A stretch of 64,000 bases of DNA from Diaphorobacter sp. HDW4A (GCF_011305995.1 NZ_CP049910.1:4216001-4280000), one strand, 5' to 3'; positions 52,448-63,089 are shown, counted from the stretch's first letter. Notes: generated from the sequence alone by a model not told the origin. Numbers and translations: made by a program.

Positions 52448-54613
52448 TCAAGCCAGACGAGACAGGTCGGCAACGCGGTTCATCGCCACGTGCAGCGACT
52501 TGAGCAGGCCCTGACGATTCAAGCGCACATCCTCTTCTTCCGCATTGACCATCACGTCGTCGAAGAATTGATCGACGGGCGCACGCAGCGCGGCCAGCGT
52601 CTGCAGGCTGCCGGTGTAGTCGCCATTGGCAAACTTCTCATCGGCCACCGGCACGGTCAGCTGCATGGCGGCGTAGAGCGCCTGCTCCGCAGCTTCCTTG
52701 AGCATGGCGGGATTGACGTGCGCGTCCACCTCACCAGCCTTCTTGAGAATGTTGCCGATACGCTTGTTGGCGGCCGCTAGCGCGGGCGCTTCAGGCAGTT
52801 CGGCGAACGCGCGCACGGCCTGCAGCGCCTTGGGGATCTCGCCCCATAGCACGTTGGCAGCAATCACCGCATCGGCTTCCTGCGCGCTGTAGCCCTGCTC
52901 GCGCAGGTAGCCCGCAAGGCGCTCGTGGATGAATTCGAGCAGTTGTGCGTTGCTCTTGCCAGCATCGGGCAGCAGCGCGCCGAAGCTCTCGGACGCGGCC
53001 TTGACGACGCTTGGCAGATCAAGCGGCAATTCCTTTTCGATCAACATGCGAACCACGCCTAAAGCGTGGCGGCGCAGCGCGAACGGATCACGGTCGCCGG
53101 TTGGCAGATTGCCGATGCCGAACATACCGACCAGCGTTTCCAGCTTGTCAGCCAGCGCCACGATCACGCCCACGTTTTCACGCGGCAGCTCGTCGCCCGC
53201 AAAGCGCGGCTTGTAGTGGTCCTCGATGGCGTGGGCCACTTCCACGGCGAGGCCGTCATTGGCGGCGTAGTAGCCGCCCATGATGCCCTGCAGCTCGGGG
53301 AATTCGCCGACCATGTCGGTCACCAGATCGGTCTTGGCGAGCAGCGCGGCGTTGTCCACGCAGTCCATCAGATAGTCGCGCGCGAGTTCGCCCTCGACGG
53401 AAAGCAGTGCGGGGTTCTCCGCGACGATGGCGGTGAACATCTGCGTGGCGATGGCTTTGGCGATATCGCGCACACGCTGTGTGCGCTCGCCCTGCGTGCC
53501 GAGCTTGTTGTGATAGACCACCTTGGAGAGCAGATCGACGCGGCTTGCCAACGTCTTCTTGCGGTCCTGATCGAAGAAGAACTTCGCATCGGCCAGACGC
53601 GGGCGCACCACACGCTCGTTGCCGCCGGTCACGGCGCTCGCATCGGCAGGGCTGATGTTGCTCACCACCAGAAACTGGTTGGTCAGCTTGCCTTCGGCCG
53701 AGAGCAGCGGGAAGTACTTCTGGTTGGCCTTCATCGTGAGGATCAGGCATTCCTGCGGCACGTCGAGGAATTCCTTCTCGAACTGGCAGACCAGCACGCT
53801 CGGGCGCTCGACCAGCGCAGTCACTTCGTCGAGCAAAGCCTCGTCTTCAATGGCCTTGACGCCACCGCCCACGCGCTCGGCCGCGGCCTTCAGCTGGCGG
53901 GCGATCTCGTCACGGCGCTCGGTAAAACTGGCGATCACCGCGCCCTGCTCGCGCAATTGCTTGGCGTAGTCGTCCGCACTGGCGAACACCACCGGGTCGA
54001 CGCTCGCCTCAAAGCGATGGCCATGGGTGGAGTTGCCCGCCGTGAGTCCCAGCGCGTTCACCGACAACAGCACCTCGGTGCCGTGCAGCGCGACGAGGCC
54101 GTGCGCCGGGCGCACGAAGTTCACGCTGCTCCAGCCGTCCTGCAACTGGTAGCGCATGACCTTGGGAATCGGCAGCTTCGCGATGGCTTCGTCGAGCGCC
54201 TTCTGCACGCCTTCGGTGAGCTGCGCGCCCTTGGCGGTGCTGTTGTAGAAAAGAATGTCGGCCTTGCCATCGTTCTGGCGATCCAGCGCGGCGACGGCGG
54301 ATTCGTCGGCACCCAGCGCATTGAGCTTTTTCAGCAGCGCAGGGGTCGCCTTGCCGTCGGCCGTGAGGCCCACGGTCACCGGCATGAGCTTTTGCGAGAC
54401 GGCCTTGTCGGCGGCCTGGGGTAGCACTTCGGTGATGTGGGCCGCCAGACGGCGCGGCGACGCGTAGGCCGTCAAGCGCGAGTCAGAAGACGTCAGGCCC
54501 TGTGCCTTGAGCTGCTCGTACATCACGCCCGCAAAGGCGTCGCCAAGCTTTTGCAGCACCTTTGGCGGCAGCTCTTCCACGAACAGTTCAACAAGAAGAT
54601 TCGGAGTGGTCAT
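52448..54613 (-). CDS. glyS: Glycyl-tRNA synthetase beta subunit
   Basis: A 721-aa beta chain of the alpha2-beta2 type glycyl-tRNA synthetase. Start LLVELFVEELPPKVLQKLG, GNSTHGHRF and the FFDQDRKKTL segment (the KTLASR unit) and a C-terminal helical domain with DFFDDVMVNAEEEDVRLNRQ. Partners with GlyQ upstream (27 bp). Confidence 0.95.
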   Translation of the reverse strand: MTTPNLLVELFVEELPPKVLQKLGDAFAGVMYEQLKAQGLTSSDSRLTAYASPRRLAAHITEVLPQAADKAVSQKLMPVTVGLTADGKATPALLKKLNALGADESAVAALDRQNDGKADILFYNSTAKGAQLTEGVQKALDEAIAKLPIPKVMRYQLQDGWSSVNFVRPAHGLVALHGTEVLLSVNALGLTAGNSTHGHRFEASVDPVVFASADDYAKQLREQGAVIASFTERRDEIARQLKAAAERVGGGVKAIEDEALLDEVTALVERPSVLVCQFEKEFLDVPQECLILTMKANQKYFPLLSAEGKLTNQFLVVSNISPADASAVTGGNERVVRPRLADAKFFFDQDRKKTLASRVDLLSKVVYHNKLGTQGERTQRVRDIAKAIATQMFTAIVAENPALLSVEGELARDYLMDCVDNAALLAKTDLVTDMVGEFPELQGIMGGYYAANDGLAVEVAHAIEDHYKPRFAGDELPRENVGVIVALADKLETLVGMFGIGNLPTGDRDPFALRRHALGVVRMLIEKELPLDLPSVVKAASESFGALLPDAGKSNAQLLEFIHERLAGYLREQGYSAQEADAVIAANVLWGEIPKALQAVRAFAELPEAPALAAANKRIGNILKKAGEVDAHVNPAMLKEAAEQALYAAMQLTVPVADEKFANGDYTGSLQTLAALRAPVDQFFDDVMVNAEEEDVRLNRQGLLKSLHVAMNRVADLSRLA

Positions 54614-54640
54614 GATCGATGGTTCTTTCGCTTCTGCGCC

Positions 54641-55597
54641 TCAGGCGGCCTTCTTGTTGTTCTGTTGTTGCTCGGCCTTGGCGAGATCCGCCAGCACTTC
54701 GTCAGCCCATTCCTTGGGCGCCATCGGGAATCCGAGGCGCGCGCGGCTGTCCAGATAGGCCTTGGCCACGGCACGCGCCAAGTTGCGGATGCGGCCGATG
54801 TAGGCAGCGCGCTCGGTCACCGAGATGGCACCGCGTGCGTCCAGCAGATTGAAGGTGTGAGCGGCTTTGAGCACTTGCTCATAGGCCGGAAGCGCGAGTT
54901 TTTGCTCAATCAGATGCTGGGCCTGCTTTTCGTAGGCACCGAAAGCGGTGAACAGGAACTCGGCATCGGAATGCTCAAAGTTGTAGGCCGACTGTTCGAC
55001 CTCATTCTGGTGGAACACGTCGCCGTAGGACAGCTTGCGGCCGCTGCCATCAACGGTCCAGACCAAGTCGTACATGTTCTCGACGCCCTGCAGATACATC
55101 GCGAGGCGTTCGAGACCATAGGTGATCTCGCCGGTCGCGGGTTTGCAGTCGATGCCGCCGACCTGCTGGAAATAAGTGAACTGCGTCACTTCCATGCCGT
55201 TGAGCCAGACTTCCCAGCCGAGACCCCAGGCGCCCAGCGTCGGATTTTCCCAGTCGTCTTCGACGAAGCGGATGTCGTTCTTCTTCAGATCAAAACCCAG
55301 CGCCTCGAGCGAGCCAAGGTACAGCTCCAGAATGTTGTCCGGTGCTGGCTTCAGAACGACTTGGTACTGGTAGTAGTGCTGACCACGGTTCGGGTTCTCG
55401 CCGTAGCGGCCGTCCTTGGGGCGGCGGCTGGGCTGCACATAGGCTGCCTTCCACGGTTCCGGGCCCAGCGCGCGCAGGAAGGTGGCGGTGTGCGAGGTGC
55501 CCGCGCCCACTTCCATGTCATAGGGCTGCAGGAGTGCGCAGCCCTGGTCGGCCCAATACGACTGCAGCTTGAGGATGATTTGTTGGAAGGTCAGCAT
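54641..55597 (-). CDS. glyQ: Glycyl-tRNA synthetase alpha subunit
   Basis: A 318-aa class II catalytic subunit. Motifs: [58 protein letters not shown], and the C-terminal [15 protein letters not shown] 55597 chosen; the frame is open 22 codons more. It charges tRNA-Gly with the GlyS subunit. Confidence 0.95.
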   Translation of the reverse strand: MLTFQQIILKLQSYWADQGCALLQPYDMEVGAGTSHTATFLRALGPEPWKAAYVQPSRRPKDGRYGENPNRGQHYYQYQVVLKPAPDNILELYLGSLEALGFDLKKNDIRFVEDDWENPTLGAWGLGWEVWLNGMEVTQFTYFQQVGGIDCKPATGEITYGLERLAMYLQGVENMYDLVWTVDGSGRKLSYGDVFHQNEVEQSAYNFEHSDAEFLFTAFGAYEKQAQHLIEQKLALPAYEQVLKAAHTFNLLDARGAISVTERAAYIGRIRNLARAVAKAYLDSRARLGFPMAPKEWADEVLADLAKAEQQQNNKKAA

Positions 55598-55708
55598 GAC
55601 TGGTTCTGTCTTGTTCGATGAACGCGCTTTTCGCGCGTGAACCGAACATTTTAGTTTGCACAAACAAAACGGGGGCCGCAGCCCCCGAGAATCTCGATAG
55701 TGACAGTG

Positions 55709-56929
55709 TTACTTACCGTCCCAGCGGCGCAACACCAGCGACGCGTTGGTGCCGCCAAAGCCGAAGCTGTTGGACAGCGCCTGACGCACCGGGGCGTCGC
55801 GCGTCACGGTCACGAGCGGCATGCCTTCGGCGGCGGGCTCGAGCGTTTCCACGTTGGCCGAACCGGCGATGAAGCCCTTGTTCATCATGATCAGGCAGTA
55901 GATCGCTTCCTGCACGCCGGTCGCGCCCAGCGAGTGGCCGGTCAGCGACTTGGTCGACGAGAACGCGGGAATGTCCGAGCCGAACACTTCGCGGATCGCG
56001 CGCAGCTCGGGCACGTCGCCCACGGGGGTCGATGTGCCGTGCGTGTTGATGTAATCGATGGGGCCTTCCAGGCCTTCGATGGCCTGGCGCATGCAAGCGA
56101 TCGCGCCGTCACCGGAAGGGGCAACCATATCTTCGCCGTCGCTGGTCGCGCCGAAGCCGACCACTTCGCCGAGCATGTTCGCGCCGCGCGCCAGAGCATG
56201 CTCCAGGCTTTCGAGCACCACCGCGCCGCCGCCGCCCGCGATCACGAAACCGTCACGATTTGCGTCGTAAGCGCGAGAAGCCTTTTCGGGCGTCGCGTTG
56301 TACTTGGCAGACATCGCGCCCATGCCGTCGAACAGCAGCGCCATGCCCCAAGACAGCTCTTCACCGCCGCCTGCGAACATCACATCCTGCATGCCCCAAG
56401 CGATCTGCTGGGCAGCCGCGCCGATGCAATGCGCCGAGGTGCTGCAGGCTGAGGTGATCGAATAGTTGATGCCCTTGATCGCGAAATTCGTTGACAGGCA
56501 GGCGGACACCGTGGAGCTCATGCAGCGTGTGACCTGATACGGTCCCACGCGGCGAATGCCCTTGCTGCGCAGCGTGTCGGCCGCTTCGATCTGGTTGGCT
56601 GGCGAACCGCCGCCCGAGCCCATGATCAGGCCGGTGCGCGGATTCGAAACCTGATCTGGCGTGAGTCCCGCCTGAGCAATCGCATCCGTCAGCGCGATGT
56701 GCGCATAGGCTGCAGCATCCCCCATGAAACGCAGTTGCTTGCGGTCGATGCGCTCTTCCAGATTGATCTCGGGAATGCCCGCCACCTGACTGCGCAGGCC
56801 CAGCTCGACAAACTCGGGCATAGCCTTGATGCCGGGACGGCTCGCGCGCAGCGAAGCCTCCACCGTTCCAAGGTCGTTGCCGATGCACGAGACAATGCCC
56901 GCGCCCGTGATCACCACGCGCTTTTTCAT
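55709..56929 (-). CDS. fabB: 3-oxoacyl-ACP synthase I
   Basis: A 406-aa condensing enzyme for unsaturated and saturated fatty acids. Catalytic triad visible: C162 in SACSTSAH, H297 in [11 protein letters not shown] and H332 in [11 protein letters not shown]. It overlaps fabA by 4 bases, forming the classical fabA-fabB pair. Confidence 0.95.
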   Translation of the reverse strand: MKKRVVITGAGIVSCIGNDLGTVEASLRASRPGIKAMPEFVELGLRSQVAGIPEINLEERIDRKQLRFMGDAAAYAHIALTDAIAQAGLTPDQVSNPRTGLIMGSGGGSPANQIEAADTLRSKGIRRVGPYQVTRCMSSTVSACLSTNFAIKGINYSITSACSTSAHCIGAAAQQIAWGMQDVMFAGGGEELSWGMALLFDGMGAMSAKYNATPEKASRAYDANRDGFVIAGGGGAVVLESLEHALARGANMLGEVVGFGATSDGEDMVAPSGDGAIACMRQAIEGLEGPIDYINTHGTSTPVGDVPELRAIREVFGSDIPAFSSTKSLTGHSLGATGVQEAIYCLIMMNKGFIAGSANVETLEPAAEGMPLVTVTRDAPVRQALSNSFGFGGTNASLVLRRWDGK

Positions 56930-57450
56930 GCTGCAGCCCCTTGGCCGTTGCCTTCGCGCATGAACAAACCTACACGCAGGTCATTGGCCACGTAGATTTC
57001 CTTGCCGTCGGCGAGCAAACGCGCGTCGCCGATGGCCATATTGAGCTTGCGTTTGATGACACGCTTGATGTCAATTTCGTAAGTGACCAGCTTCACATCG
57101 GGTCCGACCTCGCCGGTGAACTTGACTTCACCTGCGCCAAGGGCACGGCCACGGCCCGGTAGTTGCAGCCAGGTCAGGTAGAAACCGATCAGTTGCCACA
57201 TGGCGTCGAGGCCGAGGCAGCCCGGCATCACCGGATCGCCCTGGAAATGGCAGTCAAAAAACCACAGATCAGGCTTGACGTCGAGCTCGGCAACGATTTT
57301 TCCCAGACCATGCGCACCGCCATCGCTGTCGATGTGGGTGATGCGGTCAAACATCAGCATGGGAGGCAGGGGCAGGCGCCCGCTGTCCGGCGTGAACAAC
57401 CGGCCCTCACCGGAGGCGATCAGTTGCTCATAGGAAAAGGAATCAGCCAT
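56926..57450 (-). CDS. fabA: 3-hydroxydecanoyl-ACP dehydratase/isomerase
   Basis: A 174-aa hot-dog enzyme that starts unsaturated fatty acid synthesis. Active site H68 in [12 protein letters not shown] and D82 in [13 protein letters not shown]. Length is typical (about 170 aa). First of the fabA-fabB unit; 168 bp of non-coding DNA separate it from lnt. Confidence 0.95.
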   Translation of the reverse strand: MADSFSYEQLIASGEGRLFTPDSGRLPLPPMLMFDRITHIDSDGGAHGLGKIVAELDVKPDLWFFDCHFQGDPVMPGCLGLDAMWQLIGFYLTWLQLPGRGRALGAGEVKFTGEVGPDVKLVTYEIDIKRVIKRKLNMAIGDARLLADGKEIYVANDLRVGLFMREGNGQGAAA

Positions 57451-57618
57451 TGTCAGTCATTCTCCAGACGGCCAAGCGCCATCTTCGTGGGATAGCCGGA
57501 GTTGATTCCGGCCATAAACATTCTTGCAAAAGGGCATCATTATCAAGGCTTGCAGTAGTCCAACAGCAACAAGGGGCCAAGAAAATCATACAAAACCCAG
57601 ATAGTTCGCTGATTATCG

Positions 57619-59235
57619 TCAATGCACAACACCCACTCGGTGACGATTTCCCCGGATTCCAAGCAGAACGGCGACGACCAGCCCCAGCCCCCAGAGCGGC
57701 CAGAGCCCGAATCGGCCCACCCACCACGCAAATGGCGTGACCGGCCCGGACACTCCCCGAACCTCCGCCAGCAGCACGCCGCGCTTGTCATTTTCAAGGC
57801 GATGCGTGACCTGTCCGCGATGGTCGATCACAGCAGTGGCACCGGTGTTGGTTGCACGCACCATCGGGCGCTCGAACTCCAGCGTGCGCAGGCGGCTGAT
57901 CGCCAGATGCTGGTCAATCGCCACGGAATCGCCGAACCAACCGATGTTGCTGAGGTTCACCATGAAGGTCGGCGCACGGGCCGCATCGACGAAGCGCGCA
58001 CCCAGTTCCTCACCGAACAAATCTTCGTAACAAATGTTCGGAGCGATGCGCTCGCCCTTCCAGTCGAACGAATCCTGCCCGATGTGGCCGCGATTGAAGT
58101 CGCCAAGCGGAATGTTCATCATCTCGGTGAACCAGCGGAAGAACGGCGGAATGAACTCGCCGAACGGCACCAGATGGTGCTTGTCATATTGATACGGTTT
58201 TTGCATGCCCGGCGCATAGCCGTAGACCGAATTGGTATATCCCTCGGTGAAATTACCGAGCGGAATGCCCACAAGCAGCGCCTGCTCGCCATTCGGCTTC
58301 ACATAGCGCTCGGTGATGGCCTCGAGGTAACCCGTCGGCAACTGCTTGGGCAACAGCGGAATGGCCGTCTCGGGCGCCACCACCAATTGGGCCGTGGCCT
58401 CGCGCAGGCGTCCTGCGTACCAGTCCAGCGCCATAGGAATGCCGCTGCCGGGCAGGAATTTTTCATCCTGCGGAATCTGTCCTTGCATCAGGGCCAGCGT
58501 CATTGGTTGGGAGAGATGGCTGGCATCCGCCTTCTTGAGCTCGGTCTGACGCTGCGAGGCCAGACCGCCGAACACCATGAGCACACCCGCCACGCCGACC
58601 CACCATTTTTGGTTGCCGGCGTCCTCGGAACGCATCATGGCAATCGCAGCCGCGATGAAGGCGGCGGCAAAGCACATGCCATACACGCCCACATAGCGCG
58701 CAAGCGCCGCGAGCGGCCCCTCGACATGTGCGTAACCGATGGCGCCCCACGGAAAGCCCGTCCACCATTGCCCGCGAGCGAGTTCCGCGAGCAGCCACAG
58801 CGCAGCGAAGAAGAACGCTGCGTGCAGGCGGTTGTCCGACTGACGCTTGCGAAACCACCAGACAGCTATCGCGTAGTACCCGCCCACAAATGCGGCCAGC
58901 CCCAGCACTGCGGCGACGGCCAGCGGCGCGGCGAGGCCACCGTAAGTGTGCATGGAGATGTAGAGCCACCAGAACGTGCCGCAAAGCCAGGCCGTGGCAA
59001 ACAGCCAAGCCATGAACCCCGCGCGGCGCGGTGTAGCGCTCCGGAGAATCGCATGGACGAAAGCCGCCAGCGCCGCGATCTGCAGCCACCACAGCGGTTG
59101 CCCCCTCCAAGGCCAGGCGAGCGACAGCGCCTGCGCCACGCCAGCCAACAAAACCAGTGGCCAGAGCCACCATGCGCCACCCGCGTTGTGGGCGGCGGGA
59201 TCAACTTGCACAACGCCAGACTGCTGCATCGTCAC
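57619..59235 (-). CDS. lnt: Apolipoprotein N-acyltransferase
   Basis: A 538-aa inner-membrane enzyme that adds the third acyl chain to lipoproteins. About eight membrane helices surround a nitrilase-fold periplasmic domain with catalytic Glu in VVAPETAIPLL, Lys in YQYDKHHLVPFGEF and Cys in APNICYEDLFGEE. Follows corC closely (8 bp), a usual pairing. Some variation at the extreme N-terminus is possible (Met 1 or Met 3). Confidence 0.92.
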   Translation of the reverse strand: MTMQQSGVVQVDPAAHNAGGAWWLWPLVLLAGVAQALSLAWPWRGQPLWWLQIAALAAFVHAILRSATPRRAGFMAWLFATAWLCGTFWWLYISMHTYGGLAAPLAVAAVLGLAAFVGGYYAIAVWWFRKRQSDNRLHAAFFFAALWLLAELARGQWWTGFPWGAIGYAHVEGPLAALARYVGVYGMCFAAAFIAAAIAMMRSEDAGNQKWWVGVAGVLMVFGGLASQRQTELKKADASHLSQPMTLALMQGQIPQDEKFLPGSGIPMALDWYAGRLREATAQLVVAPETAIPLLPKQLPTGYLEAITERYVKPNGEQALLVGIPLGNFTEGYTNSVYGYAPGMQKPYQYDKHHLVPFGEFIPPFFRWFTEMMNIPLGDFNRGHIGQDSFDWKGERIAPNICYEDLFGEELGARFVDAARAPTFMVNLSNIGWFGDSVAIDQHLAISRLRTLEFERPMVRATNTGATAVIDHRGQVTHRLENDKRGVLLAEVRGVSGPVTPFAWWVGRFGLWPLWGLGLVVAVLLGIRGNRHRVGVVH

Positions 59236-59243
59236 CCTTGTCT

Positions 59244-60125
59244 TCAGGAATCGTCTGTGTCCGCATCCGCCGGTGCGGGCGAAACTTTGAACCAGCGCAC
59301 CGCCCCGCCCTTGCCGTGCAGCACGACAAAGCGCAGGCCACCGAGGTCGAAATGCTCGCCCTTGCGCGGCACGCGGCCAAGTTCGTGGGTGATCAGGCCA
59401 CCGATGGTATCGAAGGACTCATCGGGATCGCTGCTTCTGAGCTCGACGTTGAACGTCTCCGCTACGCGCTCGACCGGGGTGTCGCCGCTCACGCGGTAGG
59501 TCTGGTCGGCCAGGCCGAAGATGTCGCCCTCTTCCTCGGGCACATCGAACTCGTCCTCGATCTCGCCGACGATTTCCTCGATCACGTCCTCAAAGGTCAC
59601 CAGCCCCGCAATGCGGCCGAACTCGTCGATCACGATGGCCATGTGGCTGCGCGAGCTGCGGAATTCGGTGGAGAGGTCGTTCAGGCTCTTGCTTTCAGGC
59701 ACGAACAGCGCCGGGCGAACCATGGTGCGGATGTTGAGGCTGGGAGAGCGCGAGAGCTTGAGCAGGTCCTTGGCGAGCAGCACGCCGATGATGTTGTCGC
59801 GCTCGCCCTGATAAACCGGAAAGCGCGAGTGCGCGGTGCGGATCACCTGCAGGATCAGCTCGTCAATGGGCTCGTCGATGTTCAGCAGGTCCATGCGCGT
59901 GGCAGGCACCATCACGTCGCTGGCCGTCATCTCGGCCATGCGCAGCACGCGCTCCAGCAGCACCCGGGTGTCGGCGTTGATGACGTCGTCATCCTCGGCC
60001 TCGGCCATGGCCGCCACCAGTTCCTCGGTGGAATTGGGGCCCGGGTTGATGAATTCGATGACGCGTTGCAGAAGGCTGCGCTTGTCTTCCCTTTCGGAAC
60101 CTCGCGCGGGATGGGGGTCTGACAC
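59244..60125 (-). CDS. corC: CBS-domain CorC/HlyC-type protein
   Basis: A 293-aa protein with two CBS domains (starting near 70 and 135: ASDVMVPATRMDLLNID, MVRPALFVPESKSLND) and a C-terminal CorC_HlyC domain (VSGDTPVERVAETFN; DTIGGLITHELGRVP). No membrane helix, so it is the soluble CorC type linked to Mg/Co efflux or lipoprotein maturation. Operon with lnt. Confidence 0.9.
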   Translation of the reverse strand: MSDPHPARGSEREDKRSLLQRVIEFINPGPNSTEELVAAMAEAEDDDVINADTRVLLERVLRMAEMTASDVMVPATRMDLLNIDEPIDELILQVIRTAHSRFPVYQGERDNIIGVLLAKDLLKLSRSPSLNIRTMVRPALFVPESKSLNDLSTEFRSSRSHMAIVIDEFGRIAGLVTFEDVIEEIVGEIEDEFDVPEEEGDIFGLADQTYRVSGDTPVERVAETFNVELRSSDPDESFDTIGGLITHELGRVPRKGEHFDLGGLRFVVLHGKGGAVRWFKVSPAPADADTDDS

Positions 60126-60275
60126 GGTCTTGTATGCAGGACGTGCGGTAGTGAAACAGTCCTCTAGGATAGCGGATTGTTCAAATTCGCCTGCCAGCAG
60201 GGTTGGCAGCGGCGGGCAGCAACGGCCCGCGCACTCTGGCCTTTTCAGCAGCTTTATTCAGCCGCCTACTCAGCA

Positions 60276-60908
60276 TTACTCAGCAGCTTGGTGGCGACCT
60301 TCGCGCACGCCTTTGCGGATTTCCTGCAGGCCACCGAGCATGCTCCAGAACTGCTTGGCCTGCTTCTTGAACTGGTAGTCCATCTCGCCGAACTGCACAG
60401 CCACCAGCTTGCTCACATGCGTATCGAAGCTTGCGGGCGGCAGCTCAAGGTAGGCCTCGGACTCGGAGCCGTCACGGTGCACGGTGGCGCCGGCGTTGCG
60501 GGCGATCTTGAGCATCGCGGTGTTTTCGGAGAGCGCGTGGATGAACATCATCTTCACGTCGCGGCTGCGCGCCAGCATCACGGCGCGGTCGAATAGCTGC
60601 GCGCCGTAGCCACGGCCACGCGCCTTGGACAGCACGGACACGCCGAATTCCGCGCAGCTCTTGAATTCTTCATGCGCCGCATAGGCCACATGGGCCATGG
60701 CGATGAGCTCGAGGCGGCGGTTGAAGATACCGATGACCTCATCGCGCTCGAAATCGATGTGATCGACGTAGCGGCGCACCTGCGCGTCGCTGGCTGGATA
60801 GCCAAAGCGCAGGTAACGGTCTTCCGGGCCGAGGCTCAGCAGATGGGCGGCAATGCGCTCGCGATGCTGGGCAGCCAGCGAACGGATAGGCACTGAAGCA
60901 GAAACCAT
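60276..60908 (-). CDS. GNAT-family N-acetyltransferase
   Basis: A 210-aa acetyltransferase. The coenzyme A loop is at RGRGYGAQLFDRA, with the earlier strand VIGIFNRRLELIAMAHVAY and a C-terminal MLKIARNAGATV segment. ATG 60908 has a strong GAGG ribosome site; the frame is also open to an ATG at 61019, which lacks one. Acceptor unknown. A perfect 17-bp palindrome lies upstream (61063-61079). Confidence 0.82.
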   Translation of the reverse strand: MVSASVPIRSLAAQHRERIAAHLLSLGPEDRYLRFGYPASDAQVRRYVDHIDFERDEVIGIFNRRLELIAMAHVAYAAHEEFKSCAEFGVSVLSKARGRGYGAQLFDRAVMLARSRDVKMMFIHALSENTAMLKIARNAGATVHRDGSESEAYLELPPASFDTHVSKLVAVQFGEMDYQFKKQAKQFWSMLGGLQEIRKGVREGRHQAAE

Positions 60909-61062
60909 TTTTGAAGCACCTCGTTGTGTCGGCGTCGTTTGAGCGTCATTGGAGCTTGCACCCCAGATGCGTCGACCCATGTCCCAGGAAGCGAGTAGCC
61001 AGTCTTTCGTCAATAGCATGATGTCGCCATTCTAGGGTTTTCCCTAGGAATGCGCATCTCGA

Positions 61063-61079
61063 ATATTGCATTGCAATAT
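61063..61079. promoter_or_regulatory. 17-bp palindrome ATATTGCATTGCAATAT upstream of the GNAT gene
   Basis: Two 8-bp arms (ATATTGCA and TGCAATAT) around a single T: a strong operator-type dyad in the gap between the GNAT and Lrp-type genes. The same TTGCA/TGCAA half-sites recur at 61727-61775 and 63090-63126, so one regulator might bind all three places. Confidence 0.5.
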
Positions 61080-61167
61080 AAAAACTGGGGATGTTGGCGT
61101 TTGTTGTCAGTTGCCTGGCTTTGAATCCAACCAACATGCCATTTTTCGCTCTCAATTTAAGAGCGTA

Positions 61168-61674
61168 TCAAACAGGAACTGCCGTGGTTGCCTTGACACG
61201 ATCAAGCACGAAGCTGGTCTTGCAGTCCTGCACGCTCGGATGCTTGAGCAGCGTGTCCATGATGAAGCGGCTGTAGTGCGCCATGTCGGCCACGACCACG
61301 CGCAGCAGATAGTCCATCTCGCCAGTGAGCGCCGAGCACTCCACCACCTCGGGCCAGCTCTGCACGCTCGCACGGAACAGGTCCATGGGATTGCGCTTGT
61401 GGCTCTCAGTGTTCTTCTCGAGCCGCACATTGATGTAGGCTGTCAGCCCCAGTCCCACGGCCTCGGGTTTGACCAGCGCGACATAGCGTTCGATGATGCC
61501 AGCATCCTCCAGACGCTTGGCCCGGCGCAGCACGGCACTCGGCGACAGACCGACCCGCTCGCCAATCACATCGTAGGTCTCGCGGCCATTGGCCTGCAGG
61601 CTGCGCAGGATGGCGCGATCCAGCTTGTCCAGCGATGCGACGGTGGTTTCACCAGTGACTGAAGAAGTACTCAT
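61168..61674 (-). CDS. Lrp/AsnC-family transcriptional regulator
   Basis: A 168-aa regulator. The N-terminal HTH is at ~25-55 (LDKLDRAILRSLQANGRETY, SPSAVLRRAKRLEDAG) and the AsnC ligand domain follows (GLGLTAYINVRLE, TGEMDYLLRVVVAD). Divergent from hppD across 257 bp; in many bacteria such genes control aromatic or amino acid catabolism, so control of hppD is plausible but not shown. Confidence 0.86.
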   Translation of the reverse strand: MSTSSVTGETTVASLDKLDRAILRSLQANGRETYDVIGERVGLSPSAVLRRAKRLEDAGIIERYVALVKPEAVGLGLTAYINVRLEKNTESHKRNPMDLFRASVQSWPEVVECSALTGEMDYLLRVVVADMAHYSRFIMDTLLKHPSVQDCKTSFVLDRVKATTAVPV

Positions 61675-61726
61675 GGGAAGCGATTTTCAGCCACAAGAAA
61701 GCGCAAGTTAACCCGAGACTTCCCTA

Positions 61727-61775
61727 GCGCAATAATATTGCACACCATTTGACAAATTCACATTAATAGTGCAAT
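61727..61775. promoter_or_regulatory. GCGCAAT/ATTGCAC repeats in the lrp-hppD intergenic region
   Basis: GCGCAAT (61727-61733), ATTGCAC (61737-61743) and GTGCAAT (61769-61775): a dyad with a 3-bp centre and a third half-site 32 bases on. A TTGACA (61749-61754) lies between them and could be a -35 element for hppD, though no good -10 follows. Position and spacing suit an Lrp-type or other regulator. Confidence 0.45.
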
Positions 61776-61931
61776 AGATGTCGAATTTCTAGATGAAATA
61801 GGCGAAAAAATCAATGCTTCGCCAATTACATTCAACACTGCGCGAGTACACGCCTTTCGCGACAGTGCACGGCTCGAAAGGCCTTCGCTGAATTGACCCA
61901 ACACCACGAACTTCCCGCACGGAGACACGCC

Positions 61932-63074
61932 ATGAACGCTCCCATCGCCGACAAGACAATCGACAACACAGCAACCACTGGCGATTCCGCCTGGGAGAAT
62001 CCCATGGGCACGGACGGTTTCGAATTCATCGAATACGCCGCCCCCGATCCAACCGCCATGGGCAAGGCCTTCGAGGCCATGGGCTTCAAGCCGGTGGCGC
62101 GCCATCGCCACAAGAATGTGCTGCTCTACCGTCAGGGCGAGATCAACTTCATCATCAACGCCGAGCCCGACAGCTTCGCCCAGCGCTTTGCGCGCCTGCA
62201 CGGCCCCAGCGTCTGCGCCATCGCCTTCCGCGTGCACGACGCCAAGGCCGCCTACGAGCGCGCGCTCAACCTCGGCGCCTGGGGCTATGCGGGCACGTCA
62301 GAGCCCGGCCAACTGAACATTCCTGCGATCAAGGGCGTGGGCGACAGCCTGATCTATTTCGTGGACCGCTGGCGCGGCAAGAACGGTGCGCGTCCCGGCG
62401 ACATCGGCAACATCGGCTTTTTCGATGTGGATTTCGTGCCACTGCCTGGCATCAGTACCGAGGAGATGCTGCACCCCAAGGGCGCAGGGCTGACCTATGT
62501 GGATCACCTCACGCACAACGTGCACCGAGGCCGCATGGTGGAGTGGGCGGATTTCTACGAGCGCCTGTTCAACTTCCGCGAGGTCAAGTACTTCGACATC
62601 GAGGGCCAGGTCACCGGCGTCAAGAGCAAGGCCATGACCAGCCCCTGCGGCAAGATCCGCATTCCGATCAATGAAGAAGGCAAGGAAAAGCCGGGCCAGA
62701 TTCAGGAATATCTGGACATGTACAAGGGCGAAGGTATCCAGCACATCGCCATGGGATCGGACGATCTGTACCAGACGGTCGACAAACTGCGTAGCAACGG
62801 TGTGCGCCTGCTGGACACCATCGACACTTACTACGAGCTGGTCAACAAGCGCATTCCCGGCCACGGAGAGAGCGTGGAGGAGCTGCAAAAACGCAAGATC
62901 CTCATTGACGGCAAGAAGGACGCTGTTCTGCTGCAGATCTTCAGCGAGAACCAGCTCGGTCCGATCTTCTTCGAATTCATCCAGCGCAAGGGCGACGATG
63001 GCTTCGGCAACGGCAACTTCAAGGCGCTGTTCGAAAGCATTGAGCTTGACCAGATGCGTCGCGGAGTTCTGTGA
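61932..63074 (+). CDS. hppD: 4-hydroxyphenylpyruvate dioxygenase
   Basis: A 380-aa Fe(II) dioxygenase of tyrosine catabolism, turning 4-hydroxyphenylpyruvate into homogentisate. The N-terminal half is the family vestigial domain; metal ligands H192 (DHLTHNV), H271 (GIQHIAM) and E348 (FFEFIQRK) are intact in the second half. ATG 61932 chosen; the frame is open 13 codons up. Length is typical. Divergent from the Lrp-type gene. Confidence 0.94.
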   Translation: MNAPIADKTIDNTATTGDSAWENPMGTDGFEFIEYAAPDPTAMGKAFEAMGFKPVARHRHKNVLLYRQGEINFIINAEPDSFAQRFARLHGPSVCAIAFRVHDAKAAYERALNLGAWGYAGTSEPGQLNIPAIKGVGDSLIYFVDRWRGKNGARPGDIGNIGFFDVDFVPLPGISTEEMLHPKGAGLTYVDHLTHNVHRGRMVEWADFYERLFNFREVKYFDIEGQVTGVKSKAMTSPCGKIRIPINEEGKEKPGQIQEYLDMYKGEGIQHIAMGSDDLYQTVDKLRSNGVRLLDTIDTYYELVNKRIPGHGESVEELQKRKILIDGKKDAVLLQIFSENQLGPIFFEFIQRKGDDGFGNGNFKALFESIELDQMRRGVL

Positions 63075-63089
63075 CCATCGCAGTTTGCG

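Noticed and set aside
53066..54424. A 452-aa plus-strand frame over glyS
   Set aside because: Antisense to glyS, composition-driven; no domain.
57622..59499. A 625-aa plus-strand frame over lnt
   Set aside because: Antisense shadow of lnt and the corC end; no recognisable motif.
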